This document shows, piece after piece, positions 30,641-39,854 of a stretch of DNA of 58,450 nucleotides. Location of the stretch: NCBI GenBank assembly GCA_028874795.1, contig JAPPHT010000009.1:56103-114552 (forward strand). Reading direction: 5' to 3'. A program made the position numbers and the translations under genes. The notes under the pieces were generated by a model. The model did no database searches. It was not told where the DNA came from and worked only from the letters and a program-made list of their open reading frames with translations. The stretch is from Chloroflexota bacterium (lineage in GTDB: Bacteria; Chloroflexota; Dehalococcoidia; Lucifugimonadales; Australimonadaceae). Every line of letters starts with the position of its first letter. Positions within the stretch are counted from its first letter, which is position 1.

Positions 30641-32890
30641 ATGGTTGCCCAGCCCACCGGGCTCGCTATCGGCGTGCCCACCCCACGAGTCGACGGCGTA
30701 GAGAAGGCCACGGGCCGCGCCGTGTACACCGCCGACGTGCAGCTGGACGGTGCGCTCTTCGCCAAGACGCTGCGCTCTCCCTATCCCTCTGCCCGCATCC
30801 TTTCGATAGACACGTCGAAGGCCGCACAGGTGCAGGGCGTGCATGCCGTGGTGACGGGCGCGGACATCTACGAGGGAGCGCGGCACGGACGCGCCGTGCT
30901 CGATATCCCCGTGCTCGCGCAGGGTGTCGTGCGCTTCATCGGTGAGCAGGTCGCGGCCGTGGCCGCCGACGACGAGGACATCGCTCAGCGCGCCCTTGAC
31001 CTCATCGAGGTGGAGTACGAGGAGCTGCCGGCCGTTCTGACGATGGACGACGCGAAGGCGGAGGGCGCCCCGCTGGTGCACGAGGACATGCTCGAGGTGA
31101 AGGGCTACCCGAAGGAAGTGACGGAGCCGAGCAACGTCTACACCGTCTGGGAGTGGGTGAAGGGTGACGTTGACGCGGGTATGAGCGAAGCCGACGTGAT
31201 CGTGGAGAACACGTTCACGACGCCGCGCCAGCACCAGGCTTACCTGGAGCCGCACACCTGCCTCGTAACGGCGCACCCGTCGGGCAAGGTGGACGTCTGG
31301 GCCGGGAACAAGTCGCCGCATCCCGGAAAGCGGATGGTAGCCATGGCGCTGGGACTGGACGCCGCGGACGTGGTGTTCAACCCCGTGACCATCGGCGGCG
31401 ACTTCGGGGGCAAGGGCTCCGCGATGGCGATCCCCATCGCGTGGATGCTCTCGACGCGCACAGGCAGGCCCGTGAAGATCGTATTCGACTACTCGGAGGA
31501 CCTGACGTCCGCCAACCCGCGCCACGCCTCCCGCGTCACGGTGCGCACGGGCGCAACGCGTGATGGCATCATCGTTGCGCACGATGCGCTGGTGGAGTAC
31601 GACAGCGGGGCGTACGCGGGGTTCAAGCCCGGTGGACACCTAGGGGGCGCCAGCGCGGCGGCTGGCCCCTACAAAGCTGCGAATACCCGTATAGTCGAGC
31701 ATCAGGTCTACACGAACAACGTGCCGTGCGGGTACATGCGCGGGCCCGGGGAGCCGCAGGCGATGTTCGCGGTGGAGTCGCAGATCGACTGTCTTGCCGC
31801 TGCGTTGGGGATGGAACCGGCGGAGTTGCGGAGGAAGAACCTCGTCACTGAAGGCGAGGAGGACTCGCTCGGCACCGTGTTCGAGCAGGTGCGCTCCATC
31901 GAAACACTGGACGCCGCGCTTGCCGCCGCAGGCTATGCGGACGCCGCGCCGTCGGACGACCGCCTCGCCTATGGCAAGGGCGTCGCTATCGGCGAGCGCG
32001 TGCAGGCGGGCGGCGAGACGCATGCCGGAGTGACCCTGCACGCGGACGGGTCGGTCACGGTCAACACCTCCGTTTTCGAGCAGGGCACCGGCTCCTACAC
32101 CGTCATGCAGCAGATCGTTGCGGACGAGCTCCGCATGCCTGTCGAGCACGTCCGCGTTGCAGTGTGGGACACGGCGAGCACGTCGTTCGACTCCGGCATC
32201 GGCGGGGCCCGGGTCACGCGGATGGCGAGCGCGGCGGTGTGGAACGCTGCGCAGGCCGCCAAGGGAGAGCTGTTCAAGCTGGCCGCGGACATCCTCGGCT
32301 GGCCGGAGGACGCGCTGGAGGTGGAAGGCGTTGCGTTGCGCAGGAGCGACACCGGCGAGAGCATCGAGTGGGCGTCGCTCGCTGAACGCACCGGGGCGCC
32401 AATCGTGGGGCTCGGCGACGTGCAGGACACCGCGCGCAATCCCTACACCGCGTTCACAGCCCAGGTCGCCGAGGTGGCGGTCGACCGGGAGACCGGGCAG
32501 GTGAAACTGCTGACGATGACGACGGCGCATGACACCGGCAAGATACTCAATCCGATAGGTCACCAGGGACAGGTCAACGGCGGTGTGGTGCAGGGCATCG
32601 GCTTCGGCCTGCAGGAGGAGCTTGCGGTCGAGGACGGCCGCGTGACCACAGCCTCCTTTGCGGACTACAAGATCCCGACCGTCGCGGACCTTCCGGAGCT
32701 GCGGACCGTGCTGCTGGACGAGGAGCAGGGCGGCGGTTGGGGGCCGTATCAGATCAAGGGCATCGGCGAACAGTCGAATTCGCAGGCCGCCCCAGCCATA
32801 GCCAACGCCGTCGCGAACGCCGTCGGCGTGCGGATACGCGACCTTCCCGTGACGGCGGAGAAGGTGTACCGAGCGCTGCACGGCGAATGA
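30641..32890 (+). CDS. molybdenum hydroxylase large subunit (xanthine dehydrogenase/aldehyde oxidase family)
   Basis: Molybdopterin-binding catalytic subunit (749 aa). N-terminal a/b hammerhead domain: PRVDGVEKATGRAVYTADVQ, LRSPYPSARI. The molybdenum domain has YLEPHTCLV, TIGGDFGGKG, YMRGPGEPQ and the catalytic Glu710 in KGIGEQSN, the position of the base in the GxGE motif. These enzymes normally need FAD and [2Fe-2S] partner subunits, and neither is encoded beside it, so they must come from elsewhere or this is an unusual single-gene type. ATG 30641 has a weak CGGAG site. The MFS gene downstream overlaps by four bases. The substrate is unknown. Confidence 0.87.
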   Translation: MVAQPTGLAIGVPTPRVDGVEKATGRAVYTADVQLDGALFAKTLRSPYPSARILSIDTSKAAQVQGVHAVVTGADIYEGARHGRAVLDIPVLAQGVVRFIGEQVAAVAADDEDIAQRALDLIEVEYEELPAVLTMDDAKAEGAPLVHEDMLEVKGYPKEVTEPSNVYTVWEWVKGDVDAGMSEADVIVENTFTTPRQHQAYLEPHTCLVTAHPSGKVDVWAGNKSPHPGKRMVAMALGLDAADVVFNPVTIGGDFGGKGSAMAIPIAWMLSTRTGRPVKIVFDYSEDLTSANPRHASRVTVRTGATRDGIIVAHDALVEYDSGAYAGFKPGGHLGGASAAAGPYKAANTRIVEHQVYTNNVPCGYMRGPGEPQAMFAVESQIDCLAAALGMEPAELRRKNLVTEGEEDSLGTVFEQVRSIETLDAALAAAGYADAAPSDDRLAYGKGVAIGERVQAGGETHAGVTLHADGSVTVNTSVFEQGTGSYTVMQQIVADELRMPVEHVRVAVWDTASTSFDSGIGGARVTRMASAAVWNAAQAAKGELFKLAADILGWPEDALEVEGVALRRSDTGESIEWASLAERTGAPIVGLGDVQDTARNPYTAFTAQVAEVAVDRETGQVKLLTMTTAHDTGKILNPIGHQGQVNGGVVQGIGFGLQEELAVEDGRVTTASFADYKIPTVADLPELRTVLLDEEQGGGWGPYQIKGIGEQSNSQAAPAIANAVANAVGVRIRDLPVTAEKVYRALHGE

Positions 32891-34155
32891 GGCGGCAGCC
32901 GGAGAGCGGGGAAACGCCCCCCGCTGAAGAGGTGGTCGCCGAAGGACGCGGCCTCCGCACGTTCTCTGCGCTCGGCTACGCGCAGTACCGTCGCCTCTGG
33001 GGCGGCACGTTCTTCACGTTCGCTGCGGGCCAGATGACCATGATCGCGCGTCCGTGGCTCGCGTACGAGCTTACGGACTCCGCCTTCTGGCTGGGCGTTG
33101 TCGCACTCGGGCAGGGCATCCCCATGTTCTTCATGTCGCCGTTCGGCGGGGTTGCGGCCGACCGGTTGTCGAAGCGCACCGTGCTGTTGGTATCCCAGAT
33201 GGCGCTTCTGGCGATGGCGCTCGTTCTCGTCGTGCTGCTCTACCTCGATGTCGTGGAGGTCTGGCACCTGTTGCTGCAGGCGCTCGTGCACGGGACGGCG
33301 ATGCCGTTCAACATGCCGGTGCGCCAGTCTTACGTACCACTGCTGCTGCCGAGGCGGCTGATTCCCAATGGCGTCGCCCTGCAGGCGGCGGGGCGGAACG
33401 TCAATCAGGTCGCCGCGCCGGGCGTTGCGGGCATCCTGCTGGGCATCGACCCGCTCACCGCGTTCGGCACGATAGCGGCGTTCCACGTCCTCTCGATGGC
33501 GATGTCGCTCACGTTCCCCGTCGGCCGCCCTGAGGAGCGGCGCAGTCGCGGGATGCGCGGCGAGCTCACGTTGGGGTTCCGCTACGTCTTCTCGACGCCG
33601 CTCTTGCGGCTGCTGTTCGGGATGCTGCTCATCATGCTGGTCCTGGGCATGCCGTACGTTCACCTGCTCCCCGTGTTCCAGGAGGTGCTGAGCGTCGGGC
33701 CTGAGCTGCTGGGTTTCATGTACGCGACGATAGGGCTGGGCGGGTTCTTCGGGTCTCTGACGGTCGCGTCATTCGCGCGGCTTGCGGGCGGCCTGCCGCA
33801 GCTGATCGCGGGGGTCGGTTTCGGAGTGGGGCTGGCCGCGTTCGCGCTGTCGCCGTTCTACGCGCTGAGCATGGCCCTGCTCTTCTGCACGGGGTTCGCG
33901 CACCAGGCGTACACGACGATCAACCAGACGCTCATCATCACGCGGACTGATCCGGCGCTCTACGGGCGGGTGATGAGCATCAACCTGATGCTGCGGTCGT
34001 TCATCACGATGGCGATCCTGCCGTTCGGCGCGCTGGTGGACCACTTCGGAGCCCCGGTGACATTCGCGGTCGCCGGGGGGATGATCGCCGGGTCGCTGCT
34101 GCTGATCGGCGCGGTGCGTGGGACGACGATACCGGAGGGCGCACGGAGCGCGTGA
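32887..34155 (+). CDS. MFS exporter (MFS_3/EntS-like)
   Basis: 422-aa exporter, a paralogue of the gene at 11969 but without the repeat-rich N-terminus. A short hydrophilic start is followed by FSALGYAQYRRLWGGTFFTFAAGQMTM and about 12 TM segments. The motif-A loop reads DRLSKRT. LPRRLIPNGVALQAAGRNVNQVAAPGVAG in mid-protein is typical of this subfamily. ATG 32887 overlaps the stop of the molybdenum hydroxylase gene (ATGA), implying co-expression and possibly export of its product or of a toxic substrate. Confidence 0.86.
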   Translation: MRRQPESGETPPAEEVVAEGRGLRTFSALGYAQYRRLWGGTFFTFAAGQMTMIARPWLAYELTDSAFWLGVVALGQGIPMFFMSPFGGVAADRLSKRTVLLVSQMALLAMALVLVVLLYLDVVEVWHLLLQALVHGTAMPFNMPVRQSYVPLLLPRRLIPNGVALQAAGRNVNQVAAPGVAGILLGIDPLTAFGTIAAFHVLSMAMSLTFPVGRPEERRSRGMRGELTLGFRYVFSTPLLRLLFGMLLIMLVLGMPYVHLLPVFQEVLSVGPELLGFMYATIGLGGFFGSLTVASFARLAGGLPQLIAGVGFGVGLAAFALSPFYALSMALLFCTGFAHQAYTTINQTLIITRTDPALYGRVMSINLMLRSFITMAILPFGALVDHFGAPVTFAVAGGMIAGSLLLIGAVRGTTIPEGARSA

Positions 34156-34227
34156 GCAGCGCGTTGCCCGTTCCCGTGGCGCTTCGGTAGACTGCGGATG
34201 CGTGGAACGCCGCGCGCGAGGAATGCC

Positions 34228-35604
34228 ATGGACGAACGAATCCGGGACCGCATCGAGAGTGCTCTGAAGGAAGCGGGCGGCCAGTACGTGGAGGTGCACG
34301 TCGAGGAGGCGTCGTCGTCCACGATCCGCTACCGGGCGCGGGAGTTGGAGGAGATCGGGCGCGGCAGCGCGATCGGCGGCAACGTCCGTGCGCTCGCCGG
34401 CGGCGGCTGGGGGTTCGCGTCGTTCAACGACCTGGACAGCCTGGAAGCCAAGGTGCGGCAAGCGGTCGACCAGGCGCGCGTCATCGGCGGCGAGCGGGTC
34501 GAGCTTGCCGAGACGCCCACGGTCGTGGACCATGTGCCGCCGGTGCTGGGGCGCGACCCGAGCGCCATGTCGCTCGCCGAGAAGAAGGCGGTGCTGGACG
34601 AGTACGCGGACGTGATGATGGGCACGCCGGGTGTGCAGTCGGCTACCGTGGGCTATACGGACGCGCGGCGCCACATGGTGTACGCCAACTCCGAGGGGTC
34701 GTACGTCGACCAGGAGCGGGTGGACGTCAACCTGCGCCTGAACGCGCAGGCCCGCAACGGCGCGGACGTGCAGCAGTACGGCATCAGCCTCGGCAGCCTG
34801 GGCGATTTCGAGTTCGTGATGGACCTTCGCGAGAGCGCGACCGAGGCGGCCGAGAAGGCTGTTGCGCTGCTGAACGCGCCGGAGGTGAAGGGCGGCGAGT
34901 ACACCGTGATCCTCGACCCCATCCTCGCGGGCGTCTTCATCCACGAGGCGTTCGGCCACCTCTCCGAGGCCGATCACATCTACGCGGAGCCGCGCCTGCA
35001 GGAGCTGATGAAGCCGGGCAAGCGGTTCGGGGGCCCGCACCTGAACGTGAAGGACGGCGCGACTATCCCCCGCCCGACGCTGCGCGGCTCGTACCTGTAC
35101 GACGACGAGGGTGTGCAGGGCCAGGAGACCGACCTCATCCGCGAGGGCGTGCTCGTGGGGCGGCTGCACTCCCGCGAGACGGCGGCGAAACTGGGCGAAC
35201 GCCCGACCGGAAACGCGCGGGCGCTGAACTACCGCTTCGCCCCCATCGTCCGCATGACCAATACGTTCATCGTTCCCGGCGAGGCGAGCGTGGACGACCT
35301 GTTCGCGGACGTCGAGGACGGGCTCTACGTGAGGAACTGGTACGGCGGCATGACCTCCATGGAGATGTTCACCTTCTCCGCCGGAGAGGCGTACCGCATC
35401 CGGAACGGGAAGGTAGCGGAGCTGTGCAGGCCGGTGATGCTCTCCGGCAATGTCTTCACGACGCTGCACAACTTAGACGCGATCGCTGGTGACCTGGAGA
35501 TGAACGAAGGCGGCGGTTGCGGCAAGGCGGGGCAGAGCCCCCTGCCGGTCTCCAACGGCAGCCCCCACATCCGCATCCGTCAGTGCCTCATCGGAGGAGC
35601 GTAG
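34228..35604 (+). CDS. tldD: TldD metalloprotease subunit
   Basis: Catalytic subunit of the TldD/TldE protease, which trims peptides such as microcin precursors and degrades small proteins. The protein is 458 aa. The zinc motif HEAFGH (His239, Glu240, His244) is intact, and the later Cys of GGGCGKAGQSP, another zinc-ligand region, is present. The frame opens 10 codons earlier at 34198, but ATG 34228 gives the family start MDERIRDRIESALKEAG and has an AGGA site. tldE follows directly. No bacteriocin-like precursor gene is visible nearby. Confidence 0.92.
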   Translation: MDERIRDRIESALKEAGGQYVEVHVEEASSSTIRYRARELEEIGRGSAIGGNVRALAGGGWGFASFNDLDSLEAKVRQAVDQARVIGGERVELAETPTVVDHVPPVLGRDPSAMSLAEKKAVLDEYADVMMGTPGVQSATVGYTDARRHMVYANSEGSYVDQERVDVNLRLNAQARNGADVQQYGISLGSLGDFEFVMDLRESATEAAEKAVALLNAPEVKGGEYTVILDPILAGVFIHEAFGHLSEADHIYAEPRLQELMKPGKRFGGPHLNVKDGATIPRPTLRGSYLYDDEGVQGQETDLIREGVLVGRLHSRETAAKLGERPTGNARALNYRFAPIVRMTNTFIVPGEASVDDLFADVEDGLYVRNWYGGMTSMEMFTFSAGEAYRIRNGKVAELCRPVMLSGNVFTTLHNLDAIAGDLEMNEGGGCGKAGQSPLPVSNGSPHIRIRQCLIGGA

Positions 35605-35606
35605 CC

Positions 35607-36941
35607 ATCGTCTCCCCGGAGCAGGCCAGGGCTGCGGCGGAACGGATCCTGGAGCGGGCGCTCCGTTCCGCCGACGAGGCGGAGGTCTTCTACGCCGCGT
35701 CGTCCAGCACGCCCGTGCGCTTCGAGGCCAACGTCATCAAGGGCGTCGACGCGAATGACGCGATGGGCGCCGCTCTCCGCATCATCAAGGACGGTCGCGT
35801 GGGGTTCAGTTCCACGTCCAACCTCGACGACCCGCAGGCGCTGGTAGACGCCGCGGTCGAGACGGCCCCGTTCGGCGCTGAGGCGCAATTCGAGTTCCCC
35901 GGCGCCCAGCCCTATCCGGACGTGCGTCCATACGACTCCTCAGTGGAGGAAGTGACACTCGAGGAGATGGTGGCGCTGGGAGAGCGCGCTATCGCGGGCC
36001 TTCGGGACTACTCCACAGAGGCGCAGATAGAAGGCGGCGTCGGCAAGTCCACGTCCACGCTCGCACTCGTCAACAGCCGCGGAGGCAGCGTCGCGTACGA
36101 GCGCTCCCGCTTCCAGATCGGGTTCGAGGGAACGGTGATACGCGGCGAGGACATGCTCTTCACGATGGACAGCGAGAGCAGCATCGCCGCCTTGAACGAT
36201 CCCTCCGGCGTTGTGGCCTCCGTCATCCGCCAGCTGGAATGGGCGAAGGAAACGGCGGCGGTGGAGACGAAGGCCATGCCCGTGGTGCTGATGCCGACCG
36301 CGGTGCGCAGCGTGCTCCTCTCGCCGCTGCTTGCGGGGCTGAACGGCAAGTCCGTGCTGCAGGGCACGTCGCCGCTCGTGGGGCGGCTCGGCGAGCGCAT
36401 CGTCGACGAGCGGTTCAGCATCACGGACGACCCGACGCTGGCCGATGCCCCGGGCGCACGTCCCGCGGACGATGAGTGCGTGGCGAGTCGCCGTTTGCCG
36501 CTCATCGCTTCCGGTGTGGCGTCGGCGTTCTTCTACGACCTGCAGACGGCGGGGCAGGCGGGCGCCGTGAGCACGGGTGCGGGCGAGCGGGGACTCGGCT
36601 CGCTGCCGGGACCTTCGACGAGCGTCCTGCTCGTTGACGAGGGCGATGCCGCCCTGGACGACATCATCGCGTCCATGGACGAAGCGCTCATCGTGGAGCG
36701 GCTGCTGGGCGCCGGTCAGAGCAACGTGCTCGGCGGAGACTTCAACGCGAACGTGCTGCTGGGCTATAAGGTGGAGCGCGGCCGGGTGGTGGGTCGCGTG
36801 AAGAACACGATGATATCCGGCAATGCATACCGGGCGCTGAACGAGGTGCTGGCGCTGGGCAGCGAAGGCCGCTGGATGGGCGGCGGGCTGTACGCGCCTC
36901 CCATAGCTGTCGGTGGTATCTCGGTCTCCAGCGGGGGTTAG
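35607..36941 (+). CDS. tldE: TldE/PmbA protease subunit, apparent ATC start
   Basis: Non-catalytic partner of TldD, forming the heterodimeric protease. The protein is about 444 aa from VSPEQARAAAERILERALRSADEAEVFY onward, and the C-terminal NTMISGNAYRALNEVLALG is typical of PmbA. The HExxxH motif is absent, as expected. No ATG, GTG or TTG lies at the natural N-terminus. A perfect GGAGGAG site (35593-35599) is seven bases before an ATC at 35607, two bases after the tldD stop. The only standard start, TTG 35517, would add 30 unrelated residues and overlap tldD by 88 bases. I therefore favour initiation at ATC, or a base error there. Confidence 0.82.
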   Translation: MVSPEQARAAAERILERALRSADEAEVFYAASSSTPVRFEANVIKGVDANDAMGAALRIIKDGRVGFSSTSNLDDPQALVDAAVETAPFGAEAQFEFPGAQPYPDVRPYDSSVEEVTLEEMVALGERAIAGLRDYSTEAQIEGGVGKSTSTLALVNSRGGSVAYERSRFQIGFEGTVIRGEDMLFTMDSESSIAALNDPSGVVASVIRQLEWAKETAAVETKAMPVVLMPTAVRSVLLSPLLAGLNGKSVLQGTSPLVGRLGERIVDERFSITDDPTLADAPGARPADDECVASRRLPLIASGVASAFFYDLQTAGQAGAVSTGAGERGLGSLPGPSTSVLLVDEGDAALDDIIASMDEALIVERLLGAGQSNVLGGDFNANVLLGYKVERGRVVGRVKNTMISGNAYRALNEVLALGSEGRWMGGGLYAPPIAVGGISVSSGG

Positions 36942-36946
36942 GCGGC

Positions 36947-37876
36947 ATGACGCTCGGAGATGTCATCCCCCGATTGTTGGACGCGGGCAGCGAGCTGAAG
37001 CCGTCGCTTCTCGGGCAACTCAGCGGCCTGACGCCGGAGGAGCAGCGCGAACTGCTGGAGAGATGGAACGATATCCCGACGTCCCGGCGGCTGATGATCA
37101 TCCGCGCCGTGACCGGGATGGCCGAGGACAATATCGAGATGGAGTTCACCGGGCTGCTGTGCGCCGCATTGGCGGACGACGATGCTCCCGTGCGGGCGAG
37201 TGCCGCAGCCGGACTGTGGGAGACTGGCGACCGCATCGTCATCGCCCCGCTTGTCGCGATGCTTGAAAGCGACGAGTCTCACGAGGCGCGCGCGGCGGCT
37301 GCCAGCGCGCTCGGCCACTTCGCCGAGCTCGCCGAGGAGGGGAAGCTGATCGATCGGGATGTGGCAGTGGTGCGGAACGCACTCCTCGGCGCGCTGGAAG
37401 ACAGCGAGGAGGAGACCGCGGTGCGCCGCAGGGCGCTGGAAGCCATCGCACCGATGCGCCACGCCGACGTGTCGGACTGGATCCGGTGGGCCTACCGCAG
37501 CGGCGAGCCGCTGCTGCGGCAGAGCGCCGTCTATGCGATGGGACGTACCTGCGACCCCGTGTGGCTGCCCATCATCGAGCAGGAGTTCGGGAGCAGCGTC
37601 GCCGCGATGCGCTTCGAGGCGGCAAACGCGGCGCGCGAACTCGCCGACGCGAAGACATTGCCGCACCTGCACGATCTGGTGACCGACGACGACCCGCAGG
37701 TGTCGCTCGCCGCGGTCCATGCGATCGGCGGCATCGGCGGCGCGGCGGCGCGCAAGCTCCTCAAGCACTACGTCGAGCAGGGCGACCCGACCCTGAGCGA
37801 GGCCGCGCAGGAGGCGCTGCGCGCGCTCGAAGCTGACGAGGGAGACTTCTCGATGCTGGCGCTGGAGGAGCCGTAG
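36947..37876 (+). CDS. HEAT-repeat protein
   Basis: A 309-aa, wholly helical protein with several HEAT-type helix pairs of about 30 residues. Examples are DDDAPVRASAAAGLWETGD, HEARAAAASALGHFAEL, TAVRRRALEAIAP and DPQVSLAAVHAIGGIGG. The last resembles the PBS-lyase-type HEAT variant. Such proteins are protein-protein scaffolds. It has no signal peptide. It starts five bases after the tldE stop and ends two bases before a NUDIX gene, so it belongs to a tldD-tldE-HEAT-NUDIX-GNAT operon. The binding partner is unknown. Confidence 0.8.
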   Translation: MTLGDVIPRLLDAGSELKPSLLGQLSGLTPEEQRELLERWNDIPTSRRLMIIRAVTGMAEDNIEMEFTGLLCAALADDDAPVRASAAAGLWETGDRIVIAPLVAMLESDESHEARAAAASALGHFAELAEEGKLIDRDVAVVRNALLGALEDSEEETAVRRRALEAIAPMRHADVSDWIRWAYRSGEPLLRQSAVYAMGRTCDPVWLPIIEQEFGSSVAAMRFEAANAARELADAKTLPHLHDLVTDDDPQVSLAAVHAIGGIGGAAARKLLKHYVEQGDPTLSEAAQEALRALEADEGDFSMLALEEP

Positions 37877-37878
37877 GC

Positions 37879-38322
37879 ATGGCGGGCGGTTTGCGGGTCG
37901 CACACGCGGTATCTGCCGGCGGTGTCGTCTACGAGGAACGTGAAGGGGACGTTATGGTGGCGCTCTGCGGCCGGCTCAGGACCGGCCTCTGGGCGTTGCC
38001 CAAGGGTACACCGGACGGCGACGAATCCCTGGAGCAGACGGCGCTGCGCGAAGTCCGGGAGGAGACCGGACTGGAGGTGGAGATAGCGGCCTCGTTGGGA
38101 CACATCGAGTACTGGTTCACCCGCGACGCCGGACGCATCCACAAGCGGGTCTACTTCTACCTGATGCATCCACGCGGCGGCTCGTTCGACGACCACGACC
38201 CCGAGTTCGAAGTCGTGCGCTGGGCGTCCGCGGCAGAGGCGCTCGAAACGCTGACCTACCCTTCCGAGCGTGAGGTGTTGCGCAGAGCCATGGAGGCGCT
38301 GGGTGCGGAGGCCGTCGGATGA
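37879..38322 (+). CDS. NUDIX hydrolase
   Basis: Hydrolyses nucleoside-diphosphate-linked compounds. The protein is 147 aa with a canonical Nudix box: Gly43, Glu49, then Arg57-Glu58 and Glu61-Glu62 in REVREETGL. The preceding GLWALPKGTPDGDE is typical of diadenosine polyphosphate or nucleotide-cleaning members (MutT/Ap4A type), which WxLPKG favours. The gene starts two bases after the HEAT gene and overlaps the GNAT gene by four bases (ATGA). Confidence 0.9.
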   Translation: MAGGLRVAHAVSAGGVVYEEREGDVMVALCGRLRTGLWALPKGTPDGDESLEQTALREVREETGLEVEIAASLGHIEYWFTRDAGRIHKRVYFYLMHPRGGSFDDHDPEFEVVRWASAAEALETLTYPSEREVLRRAMEALGAEAVG

Positions 38323-38861
38323 CCGAGATCAGCATCCGCGGACAGAAGGTCGTGCTCCGCGAGAAGCGGATAGAGGACGGCGAGGACGATCACCGTTGGC
38401 GGTCGGACCAGGAACTCGCCGAGCTTGACGCTGCGCCGCGCCTCAGACAGCCGCTCGCCGACTTCCTGCGCGACTATGCCAACGAGTTGAAGTACCCCAC
38501 GCCCTGGGTGCGCCGCTACGGTATCGACACGCTGGACGGCCTGCACATCGGCAACTGCATGGTCTACGACATAGACAACTTCAAGGGGCAGTGCGAGGTC
38601 GGCATCCTGGTCGGCAACCGTGATTACTGGGGCAGGGGCTTCGGACGGGAGGCGGTGCAGCTACTCGTAGGGCAGTGTTTCAAGAATGCGGCCATGAACC
38701 GGCTCTATCTGCACACACTGGAGTGGAACGCCCGCGCCCGCCGCGCGTTCGCGCTGTGTGGCTTCCGCGAGGTGAAGCCGGTGCGTCGCGCCGGTTACAA
38801 CTTCATCCTGATGGAACTGAACCGCGAGGAATGGGAGGCGATGCAGGACGGATCGGCCTAG
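38319..38861 (+). CDS. GNAT-family acetyltransferase (RimJ/RimL-like)
   Basis: 180-aa acetyltransferase related to the ribosomal-protein/small-molecule N-acetyltransferase group. VVLREKRIEDGEDDHRW opens the fold. DYWGRGFGREAVQLLVGQCF holds the acetyl-CoA loop, and LEWNARARRAFALCGFREV is the characteristic end motif. It is the last gene of the operon. Its stop shares a CTAG with the convergent MaoC gene. The acceptor substrate is unknown. Confidence 0.85.
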   Translation: MTEISIRGQKVVLREKRIEDGEDDHRWRSDQELAELDAAPRLRQPLADFLRDYANELKYPTPWVRRYGIDTLDGLHIGNCMVYDIDNFKGQCEVGILVGNRDYWGRGFGREAVQLLVGQCFKNAAMNRLYLHTLEWNARARRAFALCGFREVKPVRRAGYNFILMELNREEWEAMQDGSA

Positions 38862-39280
38862 CGCGCCGGCAGCGCCACCACCGCCTCGCCCGTTGTCGTG
38901 CGGACGCCCGCGCCGTTCTCGATCCAGATCTCGCAGCGCACAGAGCCCGCCTCCTCGTCCCGCTCCACTACAGTGCCCTTGCACGTCAGCACGTCACCCG
39001 GGACGTCCATCTCGCGGTAGCGCACCGAGAGCGATAGCAGTTGCCCTTCCGCGCCCATCCAGTCGGTCATGAGTTGGCCGAGGTACGCGCTCTTCAGCGC
39101 GCCGTGCAGGATCACGCCGGGCAGACCCTGCTCCGCGGCGAAGTCCTTGTCGTAGTGGATCTCATAGAAATCCCCGGAGGCGCCCGCGTACATCACCAGC
39201 TGGCGCGTCGTCGGCTCTTTGACCAGCGGGGGTAACTCCGTTCCTACCGTGGCGTCGTCCAGGTACGGCTGCGTGCTCAT
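38858..39280 (-). CDS. MaoC-like hydratase, catalytic subunit
   Basis: Hot-dog-fold (R)-enoyl-CoA hydratase half (140 aa). The hydratase-2 catalytic pair is visible as Asp37 and His42 in YAGASGDFYEIHYD. It follows the second hydratase gene with a four-base overlap, the layout of mycobacterial HadAB or ChsH-type heterodimers, where one subunit catalyses and the other shapes the acyl pocket. It probably hydrates an enoyl-CoA in beta-oxidation-like catabolism, consistent with the acyl-CoA dehydrogenases at 1-3.7 kb. Confidence 0.87.
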   Translation of the reverse strand: MSTQPYLDDATVGTELPPLVKEPTTRQLVMYAGASGDFYEIHYDKDFAAEQGLPGVILHGALKSAYLGQLMTDWMGAEGQLLSLSVRYREMDVPGDVLTCKGTVVERDEEAGSVRCEIWIENGAGVRTTTGEAVVALPAR

Positions 39281-39693
39281 GCTGCGGGCATCCTGATGAG
39301 GGTGTTGCGTTGCGTGGCGGCGAGTTCGCCGCGCTGGTTGGTGTAGCGGGTGACATAGGTGGCGATGAGCATCGACCCCATGCGGCCTTCCCGCTCGATG
39401 AGGTTCTCCATCTGCGTGACGAACGTGATGGCGTCACCTGGACGCACAGGCTCGCCGTACGTCCACTCGCTGCCACCGTCCAGCACGCGCGGAACGGCCT
39501 CGCTGTCGGGAAGAGTGGGGATGGCGAGGCCGACGGAGCGCAGGAATGTCGGGGGCGCAACGTCCGCGTAGGCGGGGTTGTCGTCACCGATAGCGGCGGC
39601 GAAGCGCTCGATGGCGCCGCGCTCGATGATGGTAGTGCGGGGTTCGCCGTCGCGCCCGACGGCGGCCTGCATCGCTGGCGTGAGTACGGACAC
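39277..39693 (-). CDS. MaoC N-terminal-type dehydratase, non-catalytic subunit
   Basis: 138-aa hot-dog protein of the FAS1-like/MaoC_dehydratase_N type. The active-site region reads FAAAIGDDNPAYAD: the Asp is kept but the His is replaced, so it is probably the structural, substrate-binding partner of the downstream gene. It starts at GTG 39693 with no clear ribosome site; ATG at residue 8 is an alternative. It ends with ATGA shared with the catalytic subunit. Confidence 0.82.
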   Translation of the reverse strand: MSVLTPAMQAAVGRDGEPRTTIIERGAIERFAAAIGDDNPAYADVAPPTFLRSVGLAIPTLPDSEAVPRVLDGGSEWTYGEPVRPGDAITFVTQMENLIEREGRMGSMLIATYVTRYTNQRGELAATQRNTLIRMPAA

Positions 39694-39854
39694 GCTTGGC
39701 TACTCCAGTGTGCGGGTCGGCGGGCAGGCTAGTGGCGCAAGGGAGGAGTGTCAAGCAGGTGCTGACGTGATGCGGCATGAACGCCGCAGATACTCTGGTC
39801 AAACTGCTGGAGACATTCTGGATATTCTGTTCATGGATTCGCATTCCGGATGTA

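Noticed and set aside
34228-36941. TldD/TldE as part of a microcin or RiPP maturation cluster
   Set aside because: No short precursor peptide, YcaO-type enzyme or peptide exporter was found nearby. The pair is also common as housekeeping genes.
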